A stretch of 64,000 bases of DNA from positions 1-64,000 of the forward strand of contig NZ_CAMYBV010000006.1 in NCBI RefSeq assembly GCF_947254095.1. Direction: 5' to 3'. This document shows positions 8,981 to 19,922 of the stretch, in pieces. Origin of the DNA: an uncultured Mobiluncus sp. Lineage in GTDB: Bacteria > Actinomycetota > Actinomycetes > Actinomycetales > Actinomycetaceae. The position numbers and the translations under genes are program-made. The notes below the pieces were generated by a model. The model saw nothing but the letters and a program-made list of their open reading frames with translations. It was not told the origin of the DNA and ran no database searches. Every line of letters starts with the position of its first letter. Position 1 is the stretch's first letter.

Positions 8981-9355
8981 TTACTTCTTCTCCTTCTTTG
9001 CACCGTACTTGGAGCGACCCTGTTTACGGTCGCGCACACCCTGGGTATCGAGAGCGCCGCGCACAATGTGGTAGCGCACACCCGGGAGGTCCTTCACACG
9101 GCCACCGCGCACCAGCACGATGGAGTGTTCCTGAAGGTTATGGCCAACGCCGGGAATGTAGGCGCTGACTTCGATGCCGGAAGAAAGACGCACACGAGCG
9201 ACTTTGCGCAGAGCCGAGTTCGGCTTCTTCGGGGTGGTGGTGTACACACGAGTGCACACGCCACGACGCTGCGGAGAGCCTGCCAAGGCCGGGGTCTTGG
9301 ACTTCGTGCGCTTGCTGGTACGTCCTTGGTGGACAAGTTGTTCAATAGTTGGCAC
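8981..9355 (-). CDS. rpsL: 30S ribosomal protein S12
   Basis: S12 is read here from a GTG at 9353-9355, giving VPTIEQLVHQGR and the family's normal 124 residues. An upstream in-frame extension to 9415 is rejected because it has no ribosome-binding site, whereas ACGGAG lies about 7 nt before the chosen GTG. Decoding-centre motifs are present (TPKKPNSALRK and GVRYHIVRG, with the Lys and Pro positions that govern streptomycin response in the normal state). It is the first gene of the str operon. Confidence 0.97.
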   Translation of the reverse strand: MPTIEQLVHQGRTSKRTKSKTPALAGSPQRRGVCTRVYTTTPKKPNSALRKVARVRLSSGIEVSAYIPGVGHNLQEHSIVLVRGGRVKDLPGVRYHIVRGALDTQGVRDRKQGRSKYGAKKEKK

Positions 9356-9515
9356 AGTAACTCCGTTTCTTGAATTTGCTTGGAATCTAAGGCTTTGTAG
9401 CCGCCCCGCGGACATAGCTGTACCGTCCGGGGGCCGGTCCGCCTTCCTTTGGTCCTTGGTTCAAGAACGGCATTTCAGGTTGCGTCCGGAGCTCGAACGG
9501 AGCGAGCCCGCTGTT

Positions 9516-9535
9516 CGCGCGAGTTTCTTCGCGCG
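9516..9535. other. Hairpin in the str operon leader
   Basis: CGCGCGA and TCGCGCG form a 7-bp stem with a 6-nt loop within the roughly 207-nt untranslated leader between the str promoter and rpsL. The rest of the 9356-9644 gap is this leader, the str promoter and the divergent CPBP promoter; no small gene is evident in it. Confidence 0.45.
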
Positions 9536-9569
9536 ACTCTGGGTGACTAAAAACAGACACCAAAAAACC

Positions 9570-9598
9570 ATCTTACCAAAACTGCGAACCCGCGACAA
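9570..9598 (-). promoter_or_regulatory. Promoter of the str operon
   Basis: On the minus strand TTGTCG (9593-9598), a 17-nt spacer and TAAGAT (9570-9575) form a good sigma-70-type promoter facing rpsL, with a predicted start near 9563. This leaves about 207 nt of leader, enough for growth-rate or attenuation control. Confidence 0.7.
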
Positions 9599-9632
9599 AA
9601 CCAGTCGGTGCGCGGGACAAATCCGGCTGCAC

Positions 9633-9638
9633 TAAAAT
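9633..9638 (+). promoter_or_regulatory. -10 box for leaderless CPBP gene
   Basis: TAAAAT is followed by exactly 6 nt (GAAACC) and then the GTG start, so the transcript should begin at the initiation codon. No Shine-Dalgarno sequence is present. Confidence 0.6.
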
Positions 9639-9644
9639 GAAACC

Positions 9645-10604
9645 GTGAGCGAAGACCAGCCCAAACCTCAGCCCCCCGAGCCCATCGAACCCGCTGCGGA
9701 CAGTCCCTTTCTGGCCGCAAGTGCCGCCAAGGAACGCCTCGCCGGGGAAAAGGGCGTGTGGATGCAAGCGACTTTGCTGCCCATGGCGCTGATTGGGGTG
9801 TACCTAGTGGTCATCGGTTTGGCAACGAATATATACGGTGCCGTGGCGGGCACCGGTAGCTCCCCCGAGAAAATTTTTGAAGCGCCCTTAGCTCTGGGGC
9901 TTTGCGGCCTGATTCTGTGCGTCGCGGAAATTGCCGCCTACCGCCTCCTGGTGGGCTTGTTTGCGAAGCGCCGGGTTACGGAGCTGGCTGCCAAGCCGGC
10001 ACTGCCCGAAACCCTGGCGGGAATCGCGACGGGGGCGGGGCTGGTGAGCCTGCCGATGCTAATCCTGTGGGCCAGCGGACATTGGAATCTGACCCAGGTC
10101 AGTATCGAACCCGGCGTGGGTCTGGGCATAGCCATGGGTCTAGTGTCCTGCGTGTGGGAAGAGCTGCTGTTCCGCGGGGTGATGGTGCGGCTTTTTGACC
10201 GAGCCTGGGGGCCGGTGTGGGCCATCACCATGTCCACCGTGGTGTTCGGAGGACTGCACCTGATGAATCCCGGCATGACGGGAATGGGAGTTATCGCCCT
10301 GGCACTCAGTGGCGGGCCTCTGCTGGGAGCCGCCTACCTGTGGAAACACCGACTATGGTTCCCCATCGGACTGCATTTTGGATGGAACGCGATGCAGGGC
10401 TCCTTTTGGGGGTCGGTCGTGTCCGGTACCGGTGAGCAACACGGGCTGTTGCAAGGTACCTTTGTCGGTCCCGAATGGATTACCGGCGGCAGCGTCGGGG
10501 TGGAGGGTTCTTTCCTGACCGCCATCGTTTGCCTGGTCGCTACGACGCTCATCGTGCTACAGATGCGCCGCCACCCTGAAAACCCGGATTTGCCGCAGAA
10601 ATGA
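9645..10604 (+). CDS. CPBP-family intramembrane metalloprotease
   Basis: The 319-residue polytopic membrane protein carries the CPBP/CAAX-protease signature: EELLFRG (EExxxR) in CVWEELLFRGVMVRLFDR near residue 175, a following His in FGGLHLMNPG, and a third motif HFGWNAMQG. Members (Abi, Rce1-like) cleave within or near the membrane; bacterial substrates are mostly unknown. The first 35 residues are a Pro/Glu-rich cytosolic tail. It is a single gene divergent from the str operon and read from an apparently leaderless GTG. Base composition matches the surroundings. Confidence 0.85.
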   Translation: MSEDQPKPQPPEPIEPAADSPFLAASAAKERLAGEKGVWMQATLLPMALIGVYLVVIGLATNIYGAVAGTGSSPEKIFEAPLALGLCGLILCVAEIAAYRLLVGLFAKRRVTELAAKPALPETLAGIATGAGLVSLPMLILWASGHWNLTQVSIEPGVGLGIAMGLVSCVWEELLFRGVMVRLFDRAWGPVWAITMSTVVFGGLHLMNPGMTGMGVIALALSGGPLLGAAYLWKHRLWFPIGLHFGWNAMQGSFWGSVVSGTGEQHGLLQGTFVGPEWITGGSVGVEGSFLTAIVCLVATTLIVLQMRRHPENPDLPQK

Positions 10605-10702
10605 GTGGATTAACTGGGATAACTCGACAGGTTAATGCTTTCACTGGTCGCGATTTTCGGGCAGTTGCGTTTAGACTGTAAACCGATTTGGGGAGGTAAT
10701 TT

Positions 10703-11671
10703 TTGTCTGCAGGGTTGGTGGCGTTACTGGACGATGTGGCGGCTTTGGCGAAAGCCGCGGCCACTTCACTTGACGATGTGACAGGAGTGGCGGCCCGAGC
10801 CAGCGGCAAGGCGGTTGGGGTCGTGATTGACGATACCGCCGTCACTCCTCAGTACGTAGCGAGGATTGCCCCGAAGCGAGAACTTCCGGTCATCGCCAAG
10901 ATTGCCCGCGGCTCAATCATCAATAAAGCCGTAATCCTGGTGGTTTCGTTGCTGTTGAATTATTTTCTGCCCGCCGCCCTGACCCCCATCTTGATGGTGG
11001 GAGGGGCATATTTGTGCTTTGAGGGTGCCGAAAAAACTTTGGGGCAGATTTTTCACCACCAGACTGGCGCTGCTCACGACACGCCAACCTCAACTAATGC
11101 CGCGGAGGAAGAAAAACGCATTGTCCGCGGCGCCACCCGCACGGATCTCATCTTGTCCACCGAAATTATGGTGGTGGCCCTAAACGAGGTCCGCACGCAG
11201 AGCCTAGCGATGCAAATCGGGGCCCTAATCGTGGTGGCTTTCCTGATAACGGCGCTGGTTTATGGGGTGGTAGCGCTACTGGTAAAGATGGATGACGTGG
11301 GCTTGGCATTGAGCCGCACCCACCACAAGGTCTCTCAGGCTACCGGACGGTTTCTGATTCGCCTGATGCCCGCTATCCTCAAGATTCTCTCCATAGTCGG
11401 GGTCGCGGCGATGTTGTGGGTGGGAGGACATCTGTTCTTTAGCGGACTAGCTGAAGTGGGGATGCCTCTCATTTTTGGATTCATGCAGGTTTGTGGTCAG
11501 GCGGTGGCGAGTTCTGTACCGGTAGCCAGCGCGGCAGGTGCTTGGCTCACGGAAACCGTATTAGCTATGTTGCTAGGATTTGTTCTCGGTGCCATGGTGA
11601 CGGTAACGGTTTGGGGTATTAGCGCCATCGTAAAGCGAATCCAGCGGAAAAATCCTCCGGAAGAACTCTAG
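10703..11671 (+). CDS. DUF808 family inner membrane protein
   Basis: The 322-residue protein matches the DUF808 (YedI-like) family from its start (SAGLVALLDDVAALAKAA, then DDVTGVAARASGKAVGVVIDD) through several hydrophobic segments (about residues 75-110, 165-190, 230-260 and 285-310). The function of the family is unknown. The start is a TTG with a strong GGGAGG site 7 nt upstream (10691-10696), which decides it over internal ATGs. It runs convergent with disA, with only 24 bp between stop codons and no clear terminator. Confidence 0.85.
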   Translation: MSAGLVALLDDVAALAKAAATSLDDVTGVAARASGKAVGVVIDDTAVTPQYVARIAPKRELPVIAKIARGSIINKAVILVVSLLLNYFLPAALTPILMVGGAYLCFEGAEKTLGQIFHHQTGAAHDTPTSTNAAEEEKRIVRGATRTDLILSTEIMVVALNEVRTQSLAMQIGALIVVAFLITALVYGVVALLVKMDDVGLALSRTHHKVSQATGRFLIRLMPAILKILSIVGVAAMLWVGGHLFFSGLAEVGMPLIFGFMQVCGQAVASSVPVASAAGAWLTETVLAMLLGFVLGAMVTVTVWGISAIVKRIQRKNPPEEL

Positions 11672-11695
11672 TGAGGCTCCGCCGCTACAGCGGGA

Positions 11696-12769
11696 TTAGG
11701 AGTGCGAGGCAATCCGTTCCAGAGCCGAGTTTTCCACGACCTGTTCCAAACTGTCGTGAATAATCTGGGCGCGCCCCGGCCCAACCCCTTCGATTTCCAT
11801 CAGTTCTTCGGTGGAAACCTCTAGCAGCTCGGACAAAGTCCCCCACCGGCGCGTAATCGCCTCAACAATATGGGCGGGAAGCCGCGGAATCCGCGCCAAC
11901 ATCCGCAAACCGCGGGCACTCAAAGGAATCTCGAGGATTTCCGAGCCCATTCCACTCACCCCGATGATGCGGGCCACCAGGCTCAAATCCAACAGTTCCG
12001 CATCATCCAGTTCGCCTAGGCGATTCACCACCTTTTCCTCTGAGTATTCATCGGGAATGTAGTCACGAATCAACAGGGAACGGTTCACCGCAAAGCCGCG
12101 CATCAGCTCTGCTTGCTGCATTTTCAATAGACGCCCATGTTCGCCCAACTGAATCAGCATATCCGACACTTCATGTCCGACCCGACGCACCATTTCTTGA
12201 CGTTGCACCACCAGCGCCACGTCACGGGCGGTAACCATGTCGTCGATTTCCATAGTGGTCAGCAGGTCTGAGACTTCGTTTAAACGAATCCGATATTTTT
12301 CCAAGGTGTCAATCGCCAGAGACGCACGAGTCAGCAGGGTTTCCGGGTCTTCCAGCACGTAGCGTTTATTGCCCAGATACAGCGAAATAGCCCGTAGGGA
12401 ATGCGATACGGCAATGACCGGGTTGCCGCTTTGCACCGCGACACGGTGAGCCGTGCGGTGGCGCATCCCGGATTCGGTCGTGGGAATGGAGGGGTCAGGA
12501 AGCAGCTGGACGTTTGCGCGACGAATTCGCCATTTGTTCGGGTCGATAATGACCGCGCCGTCCATTTTGCACAGTTCGCGCAGCCGTGTGGCCGAGAAAT
12601 CAATGTCGAACTCAAAACCGTCGGAACAAATCCTTCTGATGTGATCCTCATAGCCCAACACCACCAAGGCACCGGCATGAGCCCGGATGACTCGGTCGAG
12701 TCCATCGCGCAGCTCGGTGCCCGGAGCCAGCATGGTAATCACTTCCCGGAATCTCTGCGCGTCGTTCAT
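11696..12769 (-). CDS. disA: DNA integrity scanning protein DisA, diadenylate cyclase
   Basis: The 357-residue protein has the DAC domain at the N-terminus with DGA (CKMDGAVIID, near 70) and GMRHRTA (near 104), the residues that bind and condense two ATP into c-di-AMP. A helical linker follows, and a C-terminal helix-hairpin-helix domain (LMEIEGVGPGRAQII) binds branched DNA. DisA links DNA damage to c-di-AMP signalling. Start and length fit the family. It begins 4 nt after the stop of an upstream membrane-protein gene, so the two are probably one operon; radA, its common neighbour, is not in the window. Confidence 0.97.
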   Translation of the reverse strand: MNDAQRFREVITMLAPGTELRDGLDRVIRAHAGALVVLGYEDHIRRICSDGFEFDIDFSATRLRELCKMDGAVIIDPNKWRIRRANVQLLPDPSIPTTESGMRHRTAHRVAVQSGNPVIAVSHSLRAISLYLGNKRYVLEDPETLLTRASLAIDTLEKYRIRLNEVSDLLTTMEIDDMVTARDVALVVQRQEMVRRVGHEVSDMLIQLGEHGRLLKMQQAELMRGFAVNRSLLIRDYIPDEYSEEKVVNRLGELDDAELLDLSLVARIIGVSGMGSEILEIPLSARGLRMLARIPRLPAHIVEAITRRWGTLSELLEVSTEELMEIEGVGPGRAQIIHDSLEQVVENSALERIASHS

Positions 12770-12773
12770 GGTT

Positions 12774-13586
12774 TTATCCTACTGTTTTCGTGGGGTTTTC
12801 GTGACTGGTTTCCGGCGAGCTTTCCGGCGCGGCGCTGGGGGCAGGGGGCGGCTCCTGCAGGGCAAATACTGTTTCTGGTCCGCTAACGGCTCCGTTCCAT
12901 ACCGCGTTGAGGCGATAGGTCCCCGCCACGGCAGCCTGGCTGGCGGGTGAACAATCCGCGTTATGCACCAGACCGTCCCAGCTCAGGTTCTGTTTCCAAG
13001 TCATGCCTCGGTCCAGCAACAGTTGCCGGGTCGGGGCGTCGACGGGCTGGCATTTGGTCGAGTTGTAAATGATTTGGTTGCCCGAAATAATCTGCATCCC
13101 CACCTTCGCGGGGTCAATCATCACGGTACAAGCAGTTTTGCCCGCGTTGTGCAGGGTCATCTCGGCTTGGTCCCCGGCCCCGACATTGATTACCGCACTG
13201 GGGTGGGTCAGTGTGATTTCCAAGGATTTGTCCGGGCAGGGCTGCGGAGCGGGGAAAGTGCGTTCTTCCATTCGAATCTGATAGGCCTTGGCTTCGGCCG
13301 CTTGGGCGGCTTGCCATCGGGTAAAAGCGGCCGCGACCTCGCGAATCACCAGCACCATTCCCACGATGGCCAGAATTACAATCGCTAGGGCAATCAGGCG
13401 ATTGCGCCGAATTTGGGCCTCAGTGTACTTTGGCGGACGCGGCTTTCCATGGTTTTTCGGCGTTTTTCCGGCGGTTCCCGACTGTGTTTTACGTGCTGTG
13501 GCGGTTCCGGACTTCCCGCCGTTTCGGGACACCGTAGAACGCGGCTGTCTATCCGCGCGTTGTCTGTCTGTGTCAGTGTCCACCAT
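12774..13586 (-). CDS. Actinobacterial membrane protein of unknown function, upstream of disA
   Basis: I do not recognise this 270-residue protein. It has a basic Ser/Thr/Lys-rich cytosolic N-terminus (1-60), one membrane helix (about 63-82), and an extracellular domain with four Cys residues (in CPDKS, TACTV, KCQPV and ADCSP) that could form two disulfides. It ends with a Pro/Glu/Ser tail. The topology suggests a secreted beta-sandwich-like domain held at the membrane. A TAACTT box 6 nt before the ATG indicates leaderless expression, though an AGGAG also overlaps that region. It is closely linked to disA. Confidence 0.8.
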   Translation of the reverse strand: MVDTDTDRQRADRQPRSTVSRNGGKSGTATARKTQSGTAGKTPKNHGKPRPPKYTEAQIRRNRLIALAIVILAIVGMVLVIREVAAAFTRWQAAQAAEAKAYQIRMEERTFPAPQPCPDKSLEITLTHPSAVINVGAGDQAEMTLHNAGKTACTVMIDPAKVGMQIISGNQIIYNSTKCQPVDAPTRQLLLDRGMTWKQNLSWDGLVHNADCSPASQAAVAGTYRLNAVWNGAVSGPETVFALQEPPPAPSAAPESSPETSHENPTKTVG

Positions 13587-13592
13587 GCTCCT

Positions 13593-13598
13593 AAGTTA
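13593..13598 (-). promoter_or_regulatory. -10 box for the disA operon
   Basis: TAACTT on the minus strand lies exactly 6 nt upstream of the ATG of the disA-linked membrane protein, matching the leaderless pattern seen elsewhere in this window. No good -35 was seen. Confidence 0.5.
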
Positions 13599-13670
13599 CG
13601 GCTTAGAAACGCAAAACCCGAAAGTCCACGCCGTTAGTTGCTAGAATTTTGTCAAAACGAAGGAGTTTTC

Positions 13671-14180
13671 ATGAGCGCGTCGACAAGGCACCAGTCCTCC
13701 GGCAGGGGTTCACGTAGCCAGATTGTGACCCCCCACCAACTCGCAATCACCGGCATCGGTTCCCTGCTTACTTTTGCCTGGTACGCCTCTCCGGATCTTT
13801 TCACGGAAAAAAAACCGCGAGCTTTGGTGCGCTTGGGCATCATTCCCGCTTTGACAGCTTTGACCGCTTTGGTGGCGCGGGATACCGTCACCGCGGTACG
13901 CGATGACATCGCCTCGGAAAGCCCCGACCAAGAGGCTTGGGAAATGACCAGCGACAACGTGAAATTCGATCCCAAGAATCTGGATTGGCGCGTGTTGATG
14001 CTGCTGGGAGCTTTCGGAACGGTATTGCTGGGTTGCAGTATTTGGCTGGAATTCTGGCTGTTTCGCCGGGGTGAACGCCGCCGTCTGTCCGGGGTGAAAC
14101 TGGCTCATACCCGCCAAGCCATCCCTATCTCCCTGCTGTTTGCCGCGGGTTACCTGGTTGACGACGCGCAGACGAACTGA
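13671..14180 (+). CDS. Small membrane protein of unknown function
   Basis: The start is placed at the ATG with AAGGAG about 8 nt upstream, giving 169 residues and dropping an 11-residue extension. There are about three hydrophobic segments (roughly 28-45, 55-72 and 108-132) separated by an acidic loop (DIASESPDQEAWEMTSDNVKFD). A TAGAAT box at 13642-13647 may be its -10. I do not recognise the family. It is convergent with the folate operon. Confidence 0.75.
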   Translation: MSASTRHQSSGRGSRSQIVTPHQLAITGIGSLLTFAWYASPDLFTEKKPRALVRLGIIPALTALTALVARDTVTAVRDDIASESPDQEAWEMTSDNVKFDPKNLDWRVLMLLGAFGTVLLGCSIWLEFWLFRRGERRRLSGVKLAHTRQAIPISLLFAAGYLVDDAQTN

Positions 14181-14217
14181 TTGTCAGCGCCGGTTCGAGA
14201 GGCAGTTGCCCGCCTGT

Positions 14218-14700
14218 CTAAGCAGCTTCCGGGGTCGCTCCAGACGAGGATTGAGATTTCGGATCCTCCGGGTCGATAGTGCAGATTTTTTCGATGATCA
14301 GCCCGGTTAGCACCATCAATGTCGCGCCGATAACCGCCACAATCTTTCTCCACAGCGTCTCTGCCAGAGCATCGTTTCCCAAGTTCACCAGTATAAAGAT
14401 GGACTGCGCCCCGAAATAGCCCAGGAAAATGGCCCCGGTGTGCGACAGGGCGAGAGACAGTGCCGCCACCCGAGCGGCCCCCACCGCACTCATCCAAGTC
14501 TCCTGACGCTTCTTGAGCCTATGAACGTGCGCCGCCAACCACCCGCTCAAGAGGGAAATAATCAGGGCAACCAAACCGAATTCCACACCGTCACGCGGCA
14601 GCGAGGCGCCTTGGTTATACAGGAAGTTCAGCAACGCGGCGCTGAGGCATCCCACCACCACGGTCAGGAGCACCAGTACGACGGGTTTTGTGTGGCTCAT
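14218..14700 (-). CDS. DUF3180 family membrane protein
   Basis: The gene is read from the ATG at 14698-14700, giving 160 residues; an ORF extending much further upstream runs through folBK in another frame and is spurious. The ATG overlaps the folBK stop by one base (TGATG), which is strong coupling. Four hydrophobic helices and the MSHTKPVVLVLLTVVVG start fit DUF3180, a family found after folK in actinobacteria. Function unknown; the conserved position suggests a link to folate supply or the envelope. Confidence 0.85.
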   Translation of the reverse strand: MSHTKPVVLVLLTVVVGCLSAALLNFLYNQGASLPRDGVEFGLVALIISLLSGWLAAHVHRLKKRQETWMSAVGAARVAALSLALSHTGAIFLGYFGAQSIFILVNLGNDALAETLWRKIVAVIGATLMVLTGLIIEKICTIDPEDPKSQSSSGATPEAA

Positions 14701-16001
14701 CAGTGCCGCCGCTTCCTGACACGCTTCCACTGTGGGGCTGGGACTGCGGGCCGCACGAAGGAAAGTGAGTTCGCGGTCGGAGGGGTGGAATCTTGGCGAA
14801 TAATGTCGATTTCGGTGTCGTTGTCGACCACGCGAGGCCGGGCGTCCGCGCCGGGCAGGGCGGCTTGCCAAGACGGCAGACCGAAACCGTCCCAGTCCCT
14901 GCCCTCCGGCTCGCCCCGCGGGGAGCCTTCGGGCGCGTTCGGGAAATCGGGGACAGAAGGGCGGTCCGGCGCGCTCTGTTCCGGCTTCGTTTCCGGGTCG
15001 GTCACCAGCCAATCCGTCCACAGGTTCACGATTCCGTTGGCGTCCTCCGCCCAGGCCGCGAGTTGAGAGACGGAGCGACCTTCCAGAGTCGCGTGCGGGT
15101 CAAGCTGGGACCAAGGCACCAAGACAAAAGCTCGTGCGGAGGCCCGCGGGTGGGGCAAGGTCAGGCGCGAATCGTCAGAAGTTACCCCTTCAACGTCAAT
15201 CACGTCAACATCCAAAGACCGCGCTGCCCAGCGATAGGGACGCTCCCGCCCGTGAGTATCCTCGAGATGATGCGCCAAATCTAACAGCTCGACCGCAGAC
15301 AAACGCGACCACACTTGCACCACCGCGTTGTAATAATCCGGTTGTGGGGCGGCGCCGGGCTGCAGCACCGGACGAGTCCTAGCTAGGGGCGAGACCTCCA
15401 CCCGTTCGAACTCCGGGGCCGCCTGCAGGGCGGCCACCACCTCTCGCAGTGTTCCCAGCGGATTGCCCAAGTTCGCACCCAAAGCCAAAACTGCGGGGCG
15501 GGCCTGCTCGGGGCGTAAGGTCAGGTTGGCGGGATAATCAGCTAGGTGCGCTGCAAAATCCGCCTGCGTGCGCAAGATGCGTATCGCCACGTCTTCGAAT
15601 TGCACATCCATGCAGGCATGAGGCTTATGCAAGGTGACTTGAACCGCCGCAATGCGCGAATCCTCCAGCACAGACAGGGCGATGTGTGTAGCCAGACGCT
15701 CAATCAGGGAGGCGCTTTTCCCTTCAATGACCGCGACAATCTTTTCAGCCACGACTGAGTAATCGACGGTGTGGGCGACGTCATCCGAGCTGGCGGCCCG
15801 GCGGGAATCGAACCACAGAGTTAGGTCGACCGAAAAATCCTGGGGAGCGTGATGCTCTGATTCCAAAACTCCGTGAATGCCCCGCGCGAAAATCCCGCGC
15901 AGCGTGATGGAATCAAGCCCGTCCAAACTGTCAACCACGTCAACAGAACGCCCAAGGACATCTCGCGGAGAATCTGGTCCGGGAGCATGGTGTAAAGTCA
16001 T
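14700..16001 (-). CDS. folBK: Bifunctional dihydroneopterin aldolase / HPPK (FolB-FolK fusion)
   Basis: The 433-residue protein joins two consecutive folate enzymes. Residues about 30-150 are dihydroneopterin aldolase (GIFARGIHGVLESEHHAPQ with the catalytic Glu, VQVTLHKPHA with the Lys). Residues about 165-330 are 6-hydroxymethyl-dihydropterin pyrophosphokinase (LALGANLGNPLGTL, DYYNAVVQV, RYRWAARSLDVDVI-type motif with paired Asp for Mg-ATP). The C-terminal 100 residues are Pro/Glu/Asp-rich and probably disordered. The fusion would hand the pterin from one site to the next. It starts 15 nt after folP. Confidence 0.95.
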   Translation of the reverse strand: MTLHHAPGPDSPRDVLGRSVDVVDSLDGLDSITLRGIFARGIHGVLESEHHAPQDFSVDLTLWFDSRRAASSDDVAHTVDYSVVAEKIVAVIEGKSASLIERLATHIALSVLEDSRIAAVQVTLHKPHACMDVQFEDVAIRILRTQADFAAHLADYPANLTLRPEQARPAVLALGANLGNPLGTLREVVAALQAAPEFERVEVSPLARTRPVLQPGAAPQPDYYNAVVQVWSRLSAVELLDLAHHLEDTHGRERPYRWAARSLDVDVIDVEGVTSDDSRLTLPHPRASARAFVLVPWSQLDPHATLEGRSVSQLAAWAEDANGIVNLWTDWLVTDPETKPEQSAPDRPSVPDFPNAPEGSPRGEPEGRDWDGFGLPSWQAALPGADARPRVVDNDTEIDIIRQDSTPPTANSLSFVRPAVPAPQWKRVRKRRH

Positions 16002-16016
16002 CTGTAAAACTGCCTC

Positions 16017-16910
16017 TCAACAGGGATGATGGTGGTCATCAAGGAGAGCCGCCGCCCTGACAGCCACCGCTGCCGGAGCCACGTTGTGTACACGCACCGC
16101 CCAAACCCTGTGCAGCGCGCAGTACATGGAAACTGCCGCGGTGGCATCGTCGCGAGGATGGCGGTCACTGGCCGCCGTCTCCAAATCCGCTAAATATCGT
16201 TTTCGTGACGGACCGATAAGCACCGGGTAGCCACGGTGTAAAAACACGTCTAGGTTCGCCAGCACCTCCCAGTCCTGCTCACCGACCTTGGAAAACCCCA
16301 GGCCGGGATCGATGATGACCCGGCGCATATCAATACCGCTGTGGCGCATGAGTTCCAGGCGCGCCTCCACCTCATGCCAGGTTTCCCCAGCCACATCGTC
16401 ATAGACGGCCAACTCGTTGGCCATCTCTGGACTGCCCCGCCAGTGCTGGCAAATATAGCTCAGCTGCGGGTAGCGCAGCTGTAGCTCAGCCACCGTGGCA
16501 AACATGGAGTCGTCCACGATTCCGCCCGAGACATCGTTGATGATGCTGGCTCCCGCTTCCGCGGCCGCCTGGGCAGTTTTCGCGTGCAGGGTATCCACCG
16601 AGACAGTCACGCCGGCCGCTACCAACTTTGTGATGACCGGCAGGACACGGGTGATTTCTTCCTCAACTTCCACAGGTTTGCGACCCGGCGCGGTCGATTC
16701 GCCGCCCACGTCAACCAGGTCAGCTCCCTGCTCCGTCATTTCCAGGGCGTGAGCCACCGCCCGGCTCGAATCAAGCCATTTTCCGCCGTCCGAAAAAGAA
16801 TTCGGGGTTACGTTCAAAACCCCCATCACCAGGGTGCGCTGGGGGTGCAGATAATCCGGCAACGCTGGTGCCGATGGGGCGGGCTGGGTCCCGACTGAAA
16901 CAGCCATCAT
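16017..16910 (-). CDS. folP: Dihydropteroate synthase
   Basis: The start is set at the first of two adjacent ATGs (16908-16910), which has GGGAGAGAGAGG just upstream; a TTG further out is less likely. The 297-residue TIM barrel carries MGVLNVTPNSFSDGG, the pterin-site DVGGESTAPG, SVDT, INDVSGG and DPGLGFSK motifs. It condenses 6-hydroxymethyl-dihydropterin diphosphate with p-aminobenzoate and is the sulfonamide target. It lies between folE and folBK in the operon. Confidence 0.96.
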   Translation of the reverse strand: MMAVSVGTQPAPSAPALPDYLHPQRTLVMGVLNVTPNSFSDGGKWLDSSRAVAHALEMTEQGADLVDVGGESTAPGRKPVEVEEEITRVLPVITKLVAAGVTVSVDTLHAKTAQAAAEAGASIINDVSGGIVDDSMFATVAELQLRYPQLSYICQHWRGSPEMANELAVYDDVAGETWHEVEARLELMRHSGIDMRRVIIDPGLGFSKVGEQDWEVLANLDVFLHRGYPVLIGPSRKRYLADLETAASDRHPRDDATAAVSMYCALHRVWAVRVHNVAPAAVAVRAAALLDDHHHPC

Positions 16911-16971
16911 ATGCCTCTCTCTCCCTTTTTTCTGGACCGGCCCGGGCAACCCGAACCGAGTCCACGGCGTC

Positions 16972-17543
16972 CTAGTCCGCAGACAAAATGAGACTCATCG
17001 CTTCAGAACGAGTTGTGCTGGAGTGTTCCATCACCCCGCGCACCGCGGAAGTCGTGGTGCGAGCCCCCGGCTTCTTTACCCCGCGCACCGTCATGCACAT
17101 ATGTTCGGCCTGCAGCACCACGATGACCCCCTGCGGCTGGAGCACCTGCCACACCGCGTCAGCGATTTGCTGGGTCAGGCGTTCTTGCACCTGCAAACGG
17201 TGAGCGTACCCGTCCACCAGCCGCGCTAGCTTGGACAGTCCCGTAATCCGTTTTCCCTGCGGGATATAGCCCACGTGCGCCAGGCCCACGAACGGCAGCA
17301 GGTGGTGTTCACACATAGAGTTGAACGGGATGTCTTTGACCAAAACAAGGTCGTTGTGCTCCACCGGAAACATTCGCTCCAGATGCTTACGCGGGTCCTC
17401 TCGGTAGCCTTGCAGCAGCTCCGCAAAAGAGCGGGCCATCCGGTCCGGAGTTTCACGCAAGCCCTCACGGTCGGGGTCTTCCCCCACCGCCACCAACAGA
17501 TCCCGGATAGCCCGGGTCACCCCTTCGGGGTCATAGGTCGCGT

Positions 17544-17547
<4 letters not shown>
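16972..17547 (-). CDS. folE: GTP cyclohydrolase I
   Basis: The 191-residue protein has the FolE signature MCEHHLLPFVG with zinc-binding Cys and His, QERLTQQIAD, and the late MCMTVRGVKKPG segment carrying the second Cys. It converts GTP to 7,8-dihydroneopterin triphosphate, the first step of folate synthesis. Its ATG overlaps the ftsH stop codon by 4 bases (ATGA), so its translation is coupled to that of the protease. Confidence 0.98.
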
Positions 17548-19829
<2,282 letters not shown>

Positions 19830-19871
19830 TTTTCCGTTATCCGGTACAACACCTTAAGCCTACCAAACAGC

Positions 19872-19877
19872 TATAAA
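19872..19877 (+). promoter_or_regulatory. -10 box for the glycosyltransferase gene
   Basis: TATAAA lies 45 nt before the chosen ATG and within the 93-nt divergent gap shared with ftsH. No good -35 is visible. A second TATAAA at 19908-19913 overlaps the ribosome-binding region. Confidence 0.4.
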
Positions 19878-19922
19878 ATGGATGCATTCCCCCAGTTTTA
19901 CGCCAACTATAAAGAGAGCATC

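Noticed and set aside
14701..15021. Upstream extension of the DUF3180 frame into folBK
   Set aside because: It lies in another frame of folBK and is Arg/Gly/Pro-rich; TGATG coupling fixes the start at 14700.
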